A stretch of DNA of 64,000 nucleotides from Williamsia sp. 1135. Lineage in GTDB: Bacteria; Actinomycetota; Actinomycetes; Mycobacteriales; Mycobacteriaceae. The stretch lies in NCBI RefSeq assembly GCF_002095395.1, contig NZ_MJEI01000098.1, forward strand, positions 104,035 to 168,034, read 5' to 3'. The position numbers and the translations under genes were made by a program. The notes beneath the pieces were generated by a model. The model did not search any database and was not told the DNA's origin. It saw only the letters and a list, made by a program, of their open reading frames with translations. Positions within the stretch are counted from its first letter, which is position 1. Every line of letters begins with the position of its first letter. Shown here piece after piece: positions 37,687 to 46,519 of the stretch.

Positions 37687-37981
37687 GAAAAGTCTGTATT
37701 TCACCGACCTGGTCTTCGTGCTCGACGTGTTCTTCACCCACCGAACCCGTGGCGTCGAAGGCAAGAACGGCAACCCGATCAATGAGGTCCGAGTTCTCAC
37801 CCAATCATTGCTGGAGAACGACGGCCGTCTCGGCGTCGACAACACGATCAAGCTCAAGCCGGAAACCTCTGTTCTGGGTCTGCGGGTCGGGGACGAGATC
37901 AAACTGACAGCACCCGATTTCACCCGGCTGGCGGATGCCTACTTCGACGAGATGGACGCCCGGTTCGGGGCGAAGGGATAG
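37683..37981 (+). pseudogene. Small conserved-looking protein gene with probable one-base loss near its start
   Basis: ATG 37683 overlaps the threonine aldolase stop (ATGA) with AGCAGG upstream, an ideal coupled start, but its frame is not the one used later. One base more in the AAAA run at 37688-37691 would fuse it to the open frame that reads SLYFTDLVFVLDVFFTHRT and ends in DEMDARFGAKG, a protein of about 99 residues. Without that base the first usable start in the long frame is GTG 37718 (87 residues), losing the conserved-looking hydrophobic N-terminus. The family and function are not recognised. It is either a sequencing error in a homopolymer or a real lesion. Confidence 0.55.
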
Positions 37982-37990
37982 AGCTCCGAT

Positions 37991-39331
37991 TCAGGCCTTG
38001 TCGGGGTCGCCGCCGAGTTGATGACGGAGCGTCCGGCCGACATCGGGCATCCGGAACCGATGACCCAGCTCGGTCAACCGTTCGGGGACCACATGCTGAT
38101 TTGCGAGCGCGAGTTCTTGCGCACCCTGTGAACCGAGGATGAGCTGCGGACCCAACGACGGCACCGGGACGATGGCCGGGCGATGGACCGCCGATGCCAA
38201 AGCCGCAGTGTACTCGTTGTTACGCACCGCATTCGGCGCGACAGCGTTGATCGGGCCGACCACGCGTTCATCGACGATGGCGCGGTAGTAGATGTCGATC
38301 AGGTCATCGATCCCGATCCACGGGAGCCACTGCTGCCCGTCGCCGAGTCGGCCGCCCAACCCCACCGTGAACAATGGGCGCATCAGACGAAGCGTCCCAC
38401 CGGCCGCGGCCTGGACGATGCCCGTGCGCACCTGCACCGTGCGACCGCCGTCTGCGGCAGTGGCAGCAGCTTCCCAGTCCACGACGACGTCAGCGAGGAA
38501 ACCATCACCCCGCGAGGAGCTCTCGTCCAGAACTTCGTCGCCGCGGTCGTATCCGTAGAAACCGACGGCAGAGGCGCTGATGAATGCCGGGGCGGGATCT
38601 GACGCGGCCGCCACGCGTGCCAACGCCGCGGTCGGTTCGATGCGGCTTTCACGGACGGCCTTCTTGTGGGCATCGGTGAAACGCCCCGCAATCGACTCAC
38701 CCGCGAGATGAACCACTGCGTCCACTCCGTCGAACAGGTCCGCGGCAGGGTTGTCAGGATCCCACCGGCGTTCATCCGGACCCTGTGGATCACGCCGGAC
38801 CAGTTTGATCACCCGATGGCCACCGGTGGTCAGCAGAGCGACCAGGGGAGCGCCGACCAGTCCCGACGACCCGGTGATGGCGACGGTCAGCGGGGCGCCT
38901 CGCAGCGACTTCGCCCAGGCATGGGTCGCGAGATCGTCGGCGAGTTGGCGGTGCCGGTAGCGGAACATCGAGCGCAGAAGCGCTGCGGGAACAGGGGTGT
39001 TCACCGTGTCGGTGACGCGCGTCGAGTCGGGGTCCACCTCGGAGAACCCGTGATGGTGCGTCCAGGTCATGATGGTTCGCAGCGGCCACGAGTCGAGTTT
39101 GTCCACGAACTGGTTCGGCGGGTGGAACCGGGAGGCCTGGTGTTTGGCCTCCCACTTGAGTCCGCCCGGAAAGGCCAGTATCGCCGTCCCGTCTTCGAGT
39201 GAGTCCGCTTCCTGCACCAGCGACGGTGGCCCCCAGGGTGGTGCGAGGCGCGTGAACGCGCCAGGCCGACCGTGCCAGGCGAACACCTCGTCGATGGGGG
39301 CGGGGACGATGCTCGAATGCGTGATACCCAT
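37991..39331 (-). CDS. TIGR01777-family epimerase with SRPBCC domain
   Basis: This 446-residue fusion has an N-terminal SRPBCC (START-like) lipid or ligand-binding domain (about 1-145; FAWHGRPGAFTRLAPPW) and an NAD-dependent epimerase domain with AITGSSGLVGAPL (residues 151-163). A C-terminal DUF1731 region ends ELGHRFRMPDVGRTLRHQLGG. The family is widespread in actinobacteria; its substrate is not established. It is convergent with the small gene at 37683-37981, 9 bases away, and followed on its own strand by nothing nearer. Confidence 0.88.
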   Translation of the reverse strand: MGITHSSIVPAPIDEVFAWHGRPGAFTRLAPPWGPPSLVQEADSLEDGTAILAFPGGLKWEAKHQASRFHPPNQFVDKLDSWPLRTIMTWTHHHGFSEVDPDSTRVTDTVNTPVPAALLRSMFRYRHRQLADDLATHAWAKSLRGAPLTVAITGSSGLVGAPLVALLTTGGHRVIKLVRRDPQGPDERRWDPDNPAADLFDGVDAVVHLAGESIAGRFTDAHKKAVRESRIEPTAALARVAAASDPAPAFISASAVGFYGYDRGDEVLDESSSRGDGFLADVVVDWEAAATAADGGRTVQVRTGIVQAAAGGTLRLMRPLFTVGLGGRLGDGQQWLPWIGIDDLIDIYYRAIVDERVVGPINAVAPNAVRNNEYTAALASAVHRPAIVPVPSLGPQLILGSQGAQELALANQHVVPERLTELGHRFRMPDVGRTLRHQLGGDPDKA

Positions 39332-39384
39332 GAGCCCACGCTACGCAGGTCGGTCGGTCGGGTCGCGTGCGCGGCCCGTAGAGC

Positions 39385-39972
39385 TCACGTCCAGTGGGGA
39401 TCGCGGCCGAGAAGTCCTAAAATGCGGTCCTGTACTGGTGCGTCGTCCGGCACCTCGACGACGGGTCCGAACACGACGATCCCCGGGCCGAAAGCACCCG
39501 GCCGGCGCATGATGTCCGGGATCTGTTGCGCCCCTTGCCACTGATCATCCAGTTCGTCAGGATCGATCGAATAGTCGAGGCCCAGGGCGCGGGCGAGATC
39601 CCAGGAATGGATCATCAGGTCGGCGCTTGCGACCCCATCGACATGGGCGGCAAACGTCGACGGTCCCATCGGCGTCTGCACGGCCAGACCTGCCACCGCC
39701 GGATCGCCGAGTGCGCGCTCGACGTCCGCGCGGGCGCTGTTGAATGCACCCAACGGATCCTCTGTCACAGAAGGGCCCGGAGCCCGCGCCAGGTCGGTGG
39801 GAACGAACATGGCTGCGTGCATGTCCACTGCGTGCTGCACAACATCTGCAGCGGTCCATGTGGCGCAAGGGGACTGGGCCGACCAGCGGCCGGGCGGCGC
39901 GGCGGAGATGACGTCTGCAAAACGCCCGGCGCGACGTGAATACCTGGCAAGTACTTCTTGATCGTCCGCCAT
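39385..39972 (-). CDS. TIGR03086 / mycothiol-dependent-type DinB-fold protein
   Basis: This protein of about 195 residues belongs to the DinB/maleylpyruvate-isomerase-like N-terminal family. It shows RWSAQSPCATWTAADVVQHAVDMHAAM (in part), with the conserved WTAADVVQHAVD metal-site helix, and ADLMIHSWDLARALG, whose HSWDLA is the second metal-site element. Related proteins are mycothiol-dependent metalloenzymes, but individual substrates are mostly unknown. ATG 39972 is favoured over ATG 39981 because GGAG is then at a workable distance. It is divergent from the AraC regulator gene at 40098. Confidence 0.8.
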   Translation of the reverse strand: MADDQEVLARYSRRAGRFADVISAAPPGRWSAQSPCATWTAADVVQHAVDMHAAMFVPTDLARAPGPSVTEDPLGAFNSARADVERALGDPAVAGLAVQTPMGPSTFAAHVDGVASADLMIHSWDLARALGLDYSIDPDELDDQWQGAQQIPDIMRRPGAFGPGIVVFGPVVEVPDDAPVQDRILGLLGRDPHWT

Positions 39973-40097
39973 CGACTCCATCTCCGGGTGTGTCCTTTTC
40001 GAGCGTAGGCCGCCGGTCAGTGTTACGGACGAGAACGACAAGGTGCGGAACCAGACCATACTGGGGATTCGGATCACCTGTGAGGACAAGGAGCGGC

Positions 40098-40937
40098 GTG
40101 AACAAAGGCGACAACCTCGGCTGGGCACCTGCAGCTCCCAGAGGCGAACTACGACCTGACCGCGGCGGGGTGAAACTGACCAGGGTGCCGTTGCCGCCGA
40201 GCGATCTGCTCCGGCACGTCTGGTTCGCGCAGTGGGATCTCGATACTCCGGCTCTGCAGCCCGTGCTCGAGCATCCTGGCGGAAATGTGGTGGTGGAAGC
40301 CGACCGCGCAGCGCTCTACTGCGTGAGCCAGGGGACGACAGAACGCAAACTCGAGGCGACCGGGTGGGCAGCGGGTGTGTTACTGCGACCGGCAGCGATC
40401 ACCATCATGACCGGGCGCTCGATGACGAGTGGTTCGCGAACAGGGCCTGCGCTACCGATCGGGGAACCGCTACCCATCCCGTGCGATGGTGCGTTGAGTA
40501 CGCGGATCCGCGAGGTCATGACGGCGGTGAAGTCCTCAAGTGGCGAACCGTTCGACACGGTAGCGGACCTCTACGACCGCTGGAGCCGGCAGTGGACCGT
40601 CGACGACGAGGGGTTGTTGATCAATCAGATCATCGATGCCGTCGAGGAAGAGAACGGTCCTCGGCGGGTGGCAGACCTCGCCACAGCGTTCAACATGACG
40701 ACGAGAGCGCTACAGCGCCTCACGATCCACCGGACGGGCCTCAGCCCGAAATGGCTCATCCAGCGACGCCGGCTGCAGGACGCGGCGCTGGCGCTGCGTC
40801 GCGGAGACTCGTCGATCGCCGACGTCGCCGCGCACTTGGGGTACGCAGATCAGGCCCATCTGGCCCGTGAATTCAAAGCCGTCATCGGACAGACCCCGAC
40901 GGATTATGTCGGCGCCGTCAGGTCCTCGGACAACTGA
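40098..40937 (+). CDS. AraC-family transcriptional regulator
   Basis: This regulator of about 279 residues starts at GTG 40098 with AAGGAG upstream. The N-terminal 160 residues resemble the DUF6597-type sensor (RHVWFAQWDLDTPALQPVLEHPGGNVVVE in part). The C-terminal two-HTH domain covers about residues 180-275 (VADLATAFNMTTRALQRL, SIADVAAHLGYADQAHLAREF). It is divergent from the DinB-fold gene across 125 bases, so it may control it. Its stop lies inside the short palindrome CTGACTCCGAGTCAG (40934-40948), which also contains the stop of the convergent gene. Confidence 0.87.
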   Translation: MNKGDNLGWAPAAPRGELRPDRGGVKLTRVPLPPSDLLRHVWFAQWDLDTPALQPVLEHPGGNVVVEADRAALYCVSQGTTERKLEATGWAAGVLLRPAAITIMTGRSMTSGSRTGPALPIGEPLPIPCDGALSTRIREVMTAVKSSSGEPFDTVADLYDRWSRQWTVDDEGLLINQIIDAVEEENGPRRVADLATAFNMTTRALQRLTIHRTGLSPKWLIQRRRLQDAALALRRGDSSIADVAAHLGYADQAHLAREFKAVIGQTPTDYVGAVRSSDN

Positions 40938-40944
40938 CTCCGAG

Positions 40945-41328
40945 TCAGGCCCGCCGCCCGATCCCGAGAAACCCGCGCAGCATGTGCTCCGCGGACGACA
41001 CAGGTGCGATCACTCGTTCGGCGAGATCGACGATCGCCTCGACACGGCCCACGATCTTCTCCAACCGCTCGACGACACCGATCATCGTGGTCACCGTCGT
41101 GTCGACGCGGGTGAGGGTCGCCGAGAAATCGTCGAGGGCCGACCCGAAACTGTCCAGTGTGGTGTCGAAGCCGCCCAGTGCCCTGTCGAAGTCGGTGAGT
41201 GCACTGCCCAGATCGCCCATGATCGTATCGAGCTGTGCGACAGTGATATCGGCGTTCATCGCTGCCTGTGCGAGCTTACGGAAGCGTTGTCGTTCGGCTC
41301 CGTCCTCGCCGTTGTCCTTGGTCGCCAC
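40945..41328 (-). CDS. Coiled-coil protein of unknown function
   Basis: This protein of about 127 residues is almost entirely alpha-helical with a heptad-like run from residue 30 to 100: repeating LDTIMGDLGSALTDFDRAL, FDTTLDSFGSALDDF and LTRVDTTVTTMIGVVERL. This pattern resembles phasin-like or tether-type helical bundle proteins, but I do not recognise a family. The C-terminus is short, hydrophobic and basic (MLRGFLGIGRRA) and might bind a membrane or lipid surface. GTG 41328 is chosen because GATACT lies six bases upstream as a possible -10; a TTG at 41376 would give a longer form. Confidence 0.55.
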   Translation of the reverse strand: MATKDNGEDGAERQRFRKLAQAAMNADITVAQLDTIMGDLGSALTDFDRALGGFDTTLDSFGSALDDFSATLTRVDTTVTTMIGVVERLEKIVGRVEAIVDLAERVIAPVSSAEHMLRGFLGIGRRA

Positions 41329-41480
41329 GGACCCAGTATCAACCCGGGCGTCGGCCACTGCCTCCTGAATCGGCAAACACCTGTAGTCGGATGTGATGTG
41401 GGGTCTGTTCCCTATGCTCGTGCTTGAGAGGGCGCTCGACGGGAAGTACGGACCGGATGACAGTGAGGGAGAGGAACATC

Positions 41481-43142
41481 ATGGCCGAGCAGGTGGATGT
41501 GATCGTGGTCGGTGGAGGTCTCGCCGGGTTGGTGGCCGCACACGAATTGGTCAAAGCCGGCCGGCGGGTGGCAATCCTCGAACAGGAGAACGAGCAGAAC
41601 CTCGGTGGTCAGGCGTTCTGGTCCCTCGGAGGGCTGTTTCTCGTCGACACCCCGGAGCAGCGCAGGCTCGGCATCAAGGATTCGGTGGAGCTGGCCCGGC
41701 AGGACTGGTTCTCTTCCGCCGGGTTCGATCGCGATCGTGAGGATCACTGGCCTCGCCAATGGGCCGAAGCGTACGTGAACTTTGCGGCCGGCGAGAAGCG
41801 GGCGTACCTGAATGCCTTGGGTCTGAAGGTGATGGCCACCGTCGGGTGGGCCGAACGCGGCGCCGGGGCTGCCGGTGGTCATGGGAATTCTGTCCCCCGT
41901 TTCCACATCACGTGGGGGACCGGACCCGAGGTGGTTCGGGTGTTCCGCGAACCTGTGCTCGAAGGCGCCGCCAGAGGTCTGGTGAGCTTCCACTACCGGC
42001 ATCAGGTCGACGACATCATCGTCGAGAACGGCGCCGCGGTGGGCGTGCGTGGCACGGTGCTGGCGGCCTCCACGCAGCGGCGCGGCGCGGAATCGACGCG
42101 GGAGGCGGCCGGCGAGTTCGAGCTCCGGGCGCAGGCAGTGGTCGTCACCGCCGGGGGTATCGGAGGGAACTTCGAGCTGATCAAGAAGAACTGGCCCACC
42201 GAGCGTCTCGGTCCGGCTCCCGCGCACATGATCAGCGGGGTGCCCGCACACGTCGACGGGCGGATGCTGGGGATCACCGAAGGTGCGGGCGGAAACATCG
42301 TGAACCGGGATCGGATGTGGCACTACACCGAAGGCATCAAGAACTGGGATCCGATCTGGCCGAACCACGCCATCCGTATCATTCCTGGTCCCTCGTCGCT
42401 ATGGCTGGATGCGACCGGCAAACGGCTTCCGGTGCCCAACTTCCCGGGATTCGACTCGCTGGGAACGCTCGGGACCATCACCAGGGGCGGCCACGATTTC
42501 ACGTGGTTCATCCTCACGCAGGCGATCATCGAGAAGGAGTTCGCGCTCTCCGGGTCCGAGCAGAACCCCGACTTCACCGGCAAAGACGTCAAACTGCTGC
42601 TGCAGCGGGTGAAGAAGGGCGCCACCGGGCCGGTGGAGGCGTTCAAGTCACACGGTGTCGACTTCGTCGTCCGTGACAATCTGCGTGATCTGGTGGCCGG
42701 GATGAACGAGATCACGACTGGACCGACGCTCGACTTCGAACAGATCGAAGCAGAGGTCGTGGCCCGTGATCGGCAACTGGAGAACAAATACACCAAGGAC
42801 CTGCAGATCATGGCGATCCGCAATGCGCGGAACTATCTGAGTGACAAGATCATCCGCGTGGCGAAGCCGCACCGCCTGCAGGATCCGAAATACGGTCCGA
42901 TGATCGCGGTGCGATTGCATCTGGTGACCAGGAAGACGCTGGGTGGGCTCGAGACCAATCTCGACTCCCAGGTGATCCGGGCCGACGGAAGCGCATTCAA
43001 CGGCCTGTACGCGGCGGGGGAGATCGCGGGCTTCGGTGGGGGCGGTGTGCACGGGTACAACGCTCTCGAGGGGACATTTCTCGGCGGCTGCATCTTCTCG
43101 GGCCGCGCTGCGGGCCGGGCGTTGGCCCGCGACCTCAGTTGA
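41481..43142 (+). CDS. FAD-binding dehydrogenase (KstD/fumarate-reductase superfamily)
   Basis: This flavoprotein has about 553 residues. The N-terminal motif is VIVVGGGLAGLVAAHELVKAG, followed by LGGQAFWSLGGLFLVDTPEQRR. The C-terminal second flavin-site strand is GLYAAGEIAGFGGGGVHGYNALEGTFLGG (in part). It belongs to the FAD_binding_2 group that includes 3-ketosteroid delta1-dehydrogenase and fumarate reductase, and is usually annotated just as FAD-binding dehydrogenase. The steroid-specific active-site residues cannot be confirmed here. ATG 41481 has GAGAGGAACATC in front; upstream in-frame starts lack one. It is monocistronic. Confidence 0.85.
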   Translation: MAEQVDVIVVGGGLAGLVAAHELVKAGRRVAILEQENEQNLGGQAFWSLGGLFLVDTPEQRRLGIKDSVELARQDWFSSAGFDRDREDHWPRQWAEAYVNFAAGEKRAYLNALGLKVMATVGWAERGAGAAGGHGNSVPRFHITWGTGPEVVRVFREPVLEGAARGLVSFHYRHQVDDIIVENGAAVGVRGTVLAASTQRRGAESTREAAGEFELRAQAVVVTAGGIGGNFELIKKNWPTERLGPAPAHMISGVPAHVDGRMLGITEGAGGNIVNRDRMWHYTEGIKNWDPIWPNHAIRIIPGPSSLWLDATGKRLPVPNFPGFDSLGTLGTITRGGHDFTWFILTQAIIEKEFALSGSEQNPDFTGKDVKLLLQRVKKGATGPVEAFKSHGVDFVVRDNLRDLVAGMNEITTGPTLDFEQIEAEVVARDRQLENKYTKDLQIMAIRNARNYLSDKIIRVAKPHRLQDPKYGPMIAVRLHLVTRKTLGGLETNLDSQVIRADGSAFNGLYAAGEIAGFGGGGVHGYNALEGTFLGGCIFSGRAAGRALARDLS

Positions 43143-43152
43143 GCGTTCGCGA

Positions 43153-44289
43153 TCAGTGAGCCGGGGCCGGCGCGGGCGCCTTCGCCTCGGCTTCGTGTGC
43201 CGCCTCCGCGGCGATCGCTTCGGCATGCGCCCGCGGCCGGGCCTCGCGGATCCGTACATCGATCTGATACGAGATGATTGCGAGCGCGAACAGCCCGACC
43301 GTGAGGTTGAGAAGCGCACCGAATCCCTCGGTGGCGAAGTCGACAAGGGCGTTGAGCAGGGCGAACGTCAGGGCCCCGTACCGCAGAAATTGTAATGGCC
43401 AGAGCTTCGTGGTGCGTGTGCGCGCGATCATCGCAGGCAGTGAAAACGCGAGCGTGATGGCGGCGCTGGCGACCAAGATATAGGCCGCCACTCCCGCCCC
43501 TGCCAGTTCGACCTGGAGGTTGTCGTCCGCATAGTACGGATTGTCGAGCCAGATGCCGATGACACCGGACACCAACGCGGCGAGGGAGATGACGACCAGG
43601 GACCAGCCTACGATCGGTAGCCAGCGCGGGCTGCGAAAGAACGAAGGAATGAGCCGCGGAGCCCACTGCTGCAAAGCGTACAAACGTGCGGACGCCGAGG
43701 GCGCACCGATGAGCAGACTCCTTATGTGCTGCGCGGTCTCGGGATCGGCGCCCTTTTCCTCTGCGCGTTCGACCAGCCGCAAACCTAGTTCGCGACGGTG
43801 TGGTTGCAGGCCCCGAGCGACCCCGTCCGCAGCCATGGCGGCGGCGGTGGCGAGCTCCTCGTGGGCGCTCAGTGGCCGGATCTCCCGCATGATTCTGCCC
43901 AGGACCAGCACGACCACCACCAGGACGTACATGATCTCGGCCGAGGGGCCGTAGAAGTAATCGTTGTCCTTGGTCACGAACTTGCCGACCTCGTCGAGGA
44001 AGAGTCCAAAACCGATGCCGCCGAACACAACACAGAACAGTCGGGCACCGTATCCGAGCATCCACCAGCTCACCAGCAATGCCAGCATCATGAGTGCGCC
44101 GCCGTACAGGGCGTGGGCGATGTGTAGTGAGCCACCACCCACCTGCGGGTAGTCCGTCGCCCACAGATAGCCCCTGGTGACGAGGATGGTGGCGATCGCG
44201 ATCATCATGAACGCTTCAGCCGAGCTGGTGCCGATCGCGTTTCGGGTGAACGGCCCGAGTCTGCGCGGTCGTGTGCCGGACGGTGTCAC
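43153..44289 (-). CDS. Polytopic membrane protein of unknown function
   Basis: This protein of about 378 residues starts at GTG 44289 behind AGGAGCGAA. About eight to nine membrane segments are visible in two groups: residues 20-120 (MLALLVSWWMLGYGARLFCVVFGG in part, GPSAEIMYVLVVVVLVLGRIM) and 215-345. A soluble helical linker separates them, with two features resembling cytoplasmic dimer surfaces (REIRPLSAHEELATAAAMAADG, LLIGAPSASARLYALQQW). The C-terminus is Ala/Glu/Pro-rich. I do not recognise the family. It is convergent with the flavoprotein gene, 10 bases away. Confidence 0.7.
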   Translation of the reverse strand: MTPSGTRPRRLGPFTRNAIGTSSAEAFMMIAIATILVTRGYLWATDYPQVGGGSLHIAHALYGGALMMLALLVSWWMLGYGARLFCVVFGGIGFGLFLDEVGKFVTKDNDYFYGPSAEIMYVLVVVVLVLGRIMREIRPLSAHEELATAAAMAADGVARGLQPHRRELGLRLVERAEEKGADPETAQHIRSLLIGAPSASARLYALQQWAPRLIPSFFRSPRWLPIVGWSLVVISLAALVSGVIGIWLDNPYYADDNLQVELAGAGVAAYILVASAAITLAFSLPAMIARTRTTKLWPLQFLRYGALTFALLNALVDFATEGFGALLNLTVGLFALAIISYQIDVRIREARPRAHAEAIAAEAAHEAEAKAPAPAPAH

Positions 44290-44419
44290 TTCGCTCCTAT
44301 GCGCAGGCAGAGCTGTTGCTCCACGGTGAATAAAGTGTACTGGGAGCAGGGTCCCGAATGACCGCTTCGGCTCGACACCGGCATCGCCACCGACCCCGAT
44401 GCTGTGAAAGGGGATCGCC

Positions 44420-45052
44420 ATGGCGGGCCGCTTCGACGCCGACTTCTGGGACGATAGATACCGCGGCCGCGAGCGGGTCTGGAGCGGGCGACCCACTGCG
44501 CAGCTCCAGTCAGAGACAACAGGTTTGTCGGCCGGAACGGCGGCGGAGCTCGGCTGTGGGGAGGGTGCCGATGCGATTTGGCTGGCTCGACAGGGCTGGC
44601 GGGTGGATGCCGTGGATTTCTCGCCGGTCGCGTTGGCTCGGGTATCCGAGTACGCCGCGCAGGCCGGTCCGGATATCGCAGCACGCATCACCACCATCGA
44701 GGCCGACCTCTCCGCGTGGTCGCCGTCCCCGAATCACTACGACCTGGTGTGCGCACAATTCCTGCACGTTCCCGCCGACCTGCGGGCGACGCTCGTCCAC
44801 CGGGCCGCGGCGTCCGTACTGCCAGGTGGGCACCTGTTGCTGATCGGCCACGACCGATCAGACCTGCAGACCGGTGTGTCGAGGCCAGGGCATCCCGGTC
44901 TCTACTTCACCGGCGAGGAGATCTTCGCGCAGGTCGACGCGGCGGCCTGGTCGATGGAAACCAATCGGGTAGTCGCTCGCCGCGGCGTCGACAAATCGGG
45001 TACGCCCACCACGATTCACGATGTCGTGGTTCGGCTTCAGCGACGCCGGTAG
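44420..45052 (+). CDS. Class I SAM-dependent methyltransferase
   Basis: This 210-residue protein begins FDADFWDDRYRGRERVWSGRP, followed by the SAM-binding motif AAELGCGEGADAIWLARQGW (residues 41-60). GHLLLIGHDRSDLQTGV lies in the C-terminal half. This layout is that of the small thiopurine/tellurite (TPMT/TehB-like) methyltransferases found across actinobacteria. The substrate is unknown. A good ribosome site (AAAGGGGATCGCC) precedes the ATG. Confidence 0.82.
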   Translation: MAGRFDADFWDDRYRGRERVWSGRPTAQLQSETTGLSAGTAAELGCGEGADAIWLARQGWRVDAVDFSPVALARVSEYAAQAGPDIAARITTIEADLSAWSPSPNHYDLVCAQFLHVPADLRATLVHRAAASVLPGGHLLLIGHDRSDLQTGVSRPGHPGLYFTGEEIFAQVDAAAWSMETNRVVARRGVDKSGTPTTIHDVVVRLQRRR

Positions 45053-45124
45053 TCGTACCGGGAAAGTCCGGACCGACGGTAACGCCCTTTCGTTGAACAT
45101 CCTGTGAGCTGCGACGTTGCGGGA

Positions 45125-45130
45125 TACCCT
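45125..45130 (+). promoter_or_regulatory. -10 box for the cupin gene (TACCCT)
   Basis: TACCCT lies 6 bases before ATG 45137, with no ribosome site between. Confidence 0.4.
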
Positions 45131-45136
45131 CTGCCA

Positions 45137-45595
45137 ATGAAGAGAATCCTGAGTGCTGTTGGGGCTGTCGTCGCGCTATCAGCCGGACTACTGCTCCCGG
45201 CGACCGCACAGGCAACGCCCGGTGAGGGAATCAGCGGAGTGACGTTGCTGGACATCGAGATCCCGGCCGAATTGCTGCCGTTCATTCCTGACGGAGCTCA
45301 CGTGGTGGCGAAGCAGATCACGATCGCCCCTGGTGGCACCACCGGCTGGCACTACCACGACGGCCCGGTGCTCGGGATCGTCCAAGCCGGGACGCTGACG
45401 CATCCGGGGTCGGACTGCAAACCGGTCATCTTCGACACCGGTGCGTTCATCAACGAACCGAGCGGTAAGTCGAATACCCACGTCGGTCGCAACCTCGGCA
45501 AGGAGCCGGTGATCCTGGACGTGGTGTACCTCGAACCAATCGGCGCGCCGCTCTTCGAGGACGTCACGCCGGCACCACCGTGTGACAAGACGTAG
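45137..45595 (+). CDS. Secreted cupin-domain protein
   Basis: This 152-residue protein has a classical Sec signal peptide (MKRILSAVGAVVALSAGLL, cleavage likely after ATAQA near residue 26). The mature part is a single cupin: TIAPGGTTGWHYHDGPVLGIVQAG contains the first metal-binding motif (in part), with HYHD, and NTHVGRNLGKEPVILDVVYL the second. Probably an extracytoplasmic metal or small-molecule binding protein or simple oxygenase; no substrate is evident. The ATG at 45137 gives the proper signal peptide; an in-frame start at 45104 would spoil it. Confidence 0.82.
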   Translation: MKRILSAVGAVVALSAGLLLPATAQATPGEGISGVTLLDIEIPAELLPFIPDGAHVVAKQITIAPGGTTGWHYHDGPVLGIVQAGTLTHPGSDCKPVIFDTGAFINEPSGKSNTHVGRNLGKEPVILDVVYLEPIGAPLFEDVTPAPPCDKT

Positions 45596-45648
45596 CCGTC
45601 CGGGGGAGTCGTTTCGCCACCTCGAACCGCAGGTGCGGACCGACCCCC

Positions 45649-45654
45649 TAACAT
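45649..45654 (+). promoter_or_regulatory. -10 box for the SDR/ACAD/kinase operon (TAACAT)
   Basis: TAACAT is 7 bases before GTG 45662 and only 4 before GTG 45659. The usual leaderless spacing therefore favours the second GTG as start. Confidence 0.45.
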
Positions 45655-45661
45655 CGGTGTG

Positions 45662-46480
45662 GTGCAGATCGCAGAGAAAGTCGCCGTAGTCACCGGAGGG
45701 GGAGCCGGTATCGGCGCCGCCCTCGCCCACGCACTCTCCGAAGCGGGTGCCTCCGTACTGGTTGCCGACCTCGATGCCGAATCGGCGACCTCGGTCGCCG
45801 CGCAGATCTCGGCGGCAGGATCGACAAGAGCCCTGTCGTTCGGGGGCGACGTCTCGGATCCCGAAGTGCTGGAGGAGATCATCGGCCGCGCCGAAGCCGA
45901 ACTCGGGCCGGTCGACATCTTCTTCGCCAATGCCGGAACCACCGCAGGCCTCGGACTCGACACCCCTGATTCCCAATGGGACGTGGCTCTGGGGGTCAAC
46001 GTGCTGGCCCATGTGCGTGCTGCCCGACTCCTGGTTCCGAAGTGGATAGAGCGCGGGGGCGGGTACTTCGTGTCGACCGCGTCCGCGGCGGGTCTGCTGA
46101 CCCAGATCGGGTCCGCGACGTATTCGGTCTCCAAACATGCGGCCGTCGGGTTCGCGGAATGGCTGTCGGTGACGTACGGAGACCAAGGGGTGGCCGTGAG
46201 TTGCCTGTGCCCGATGGGCGTCGAGACCAAGCTCCTCAGATCTGGCTTTCAGACGGATCAACCGGGCGCGTCCGTGGCCGCGAGCGCGGTGACGAGCGCC
46301 GGCGCCGTATTGAGTCCGGCAGAGGTCGCGACCGCTGTCCTCGCCGCGATGGAGGAGGAGAAGTTCTTGATTCTGCCGCACCCGGAGGTGCTCGACTTCT
46401 ACCGTAACAAGGGGTCGGACTACGACCGATGGATAGGTGGGATGCGCCGCTACCAACGGCACTTGATGTCGAACCCGTGA
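45662..46480 (+). CDS. Short-chain dehydrogenase (possible 3-hydroxyacyl-CoA or alcohol dehydrogenase)
   Basis: This classical SDR has about 272 residues: VVTGGGAGIGAALAHALSEAG at the N-terminus, NAGTT near residue 88, and the catalytic pattern STASAAGLLTQIGSATYSVSKHA (in part) with Tyr and Lys in YSVSK. It directly precedes an ACAD10/11-type acyl-CoA dehydrogenase and an APH-type kinase, and a comparable SDR occurs in the levulinate (lva) operon of Pseudomonas. It may therefore oxidise the hydroxyacyl product of that pair (inference). The gap to the next gene is 39 bases. Confidence 0.83.
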   Translation: MQIAEKVAVVTGGGAGIGAALAHALSEAGASVLVADLDAESATSVAAQISAAGSTRALSFGGDVSDPEVLEEIIGRAEAELGPVDIFFANAGTTAGLGLDTPDSQWDVALGVNVLAHVRAARLLVPKWIERGGGYFVSTASAAGLLTQIGSATYSVSKHAAVGFAEWLSVTYGDQGVAVSCLCPMGVETKLLRSGFQTDQPGASVAASAVTSAGAVLSPAEVATAVLAAMEEEKFLILPHPEVLDFYRNKGSDYDRWIGGMRRYQRHLMSNP

Positions 46481-46519
46481 TCGCCGCTCTTCCGTTCAAT
46501 TGAAAGCTGGTTATTGTCA

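Noticed and set aside
40934..40948. CTGACTCCGAGTCAG as a bidirectional terminator
   Set aside because: The palindrome has a one-base centre and would leave too small a loop; it mainly reflects two convergent stop codons.
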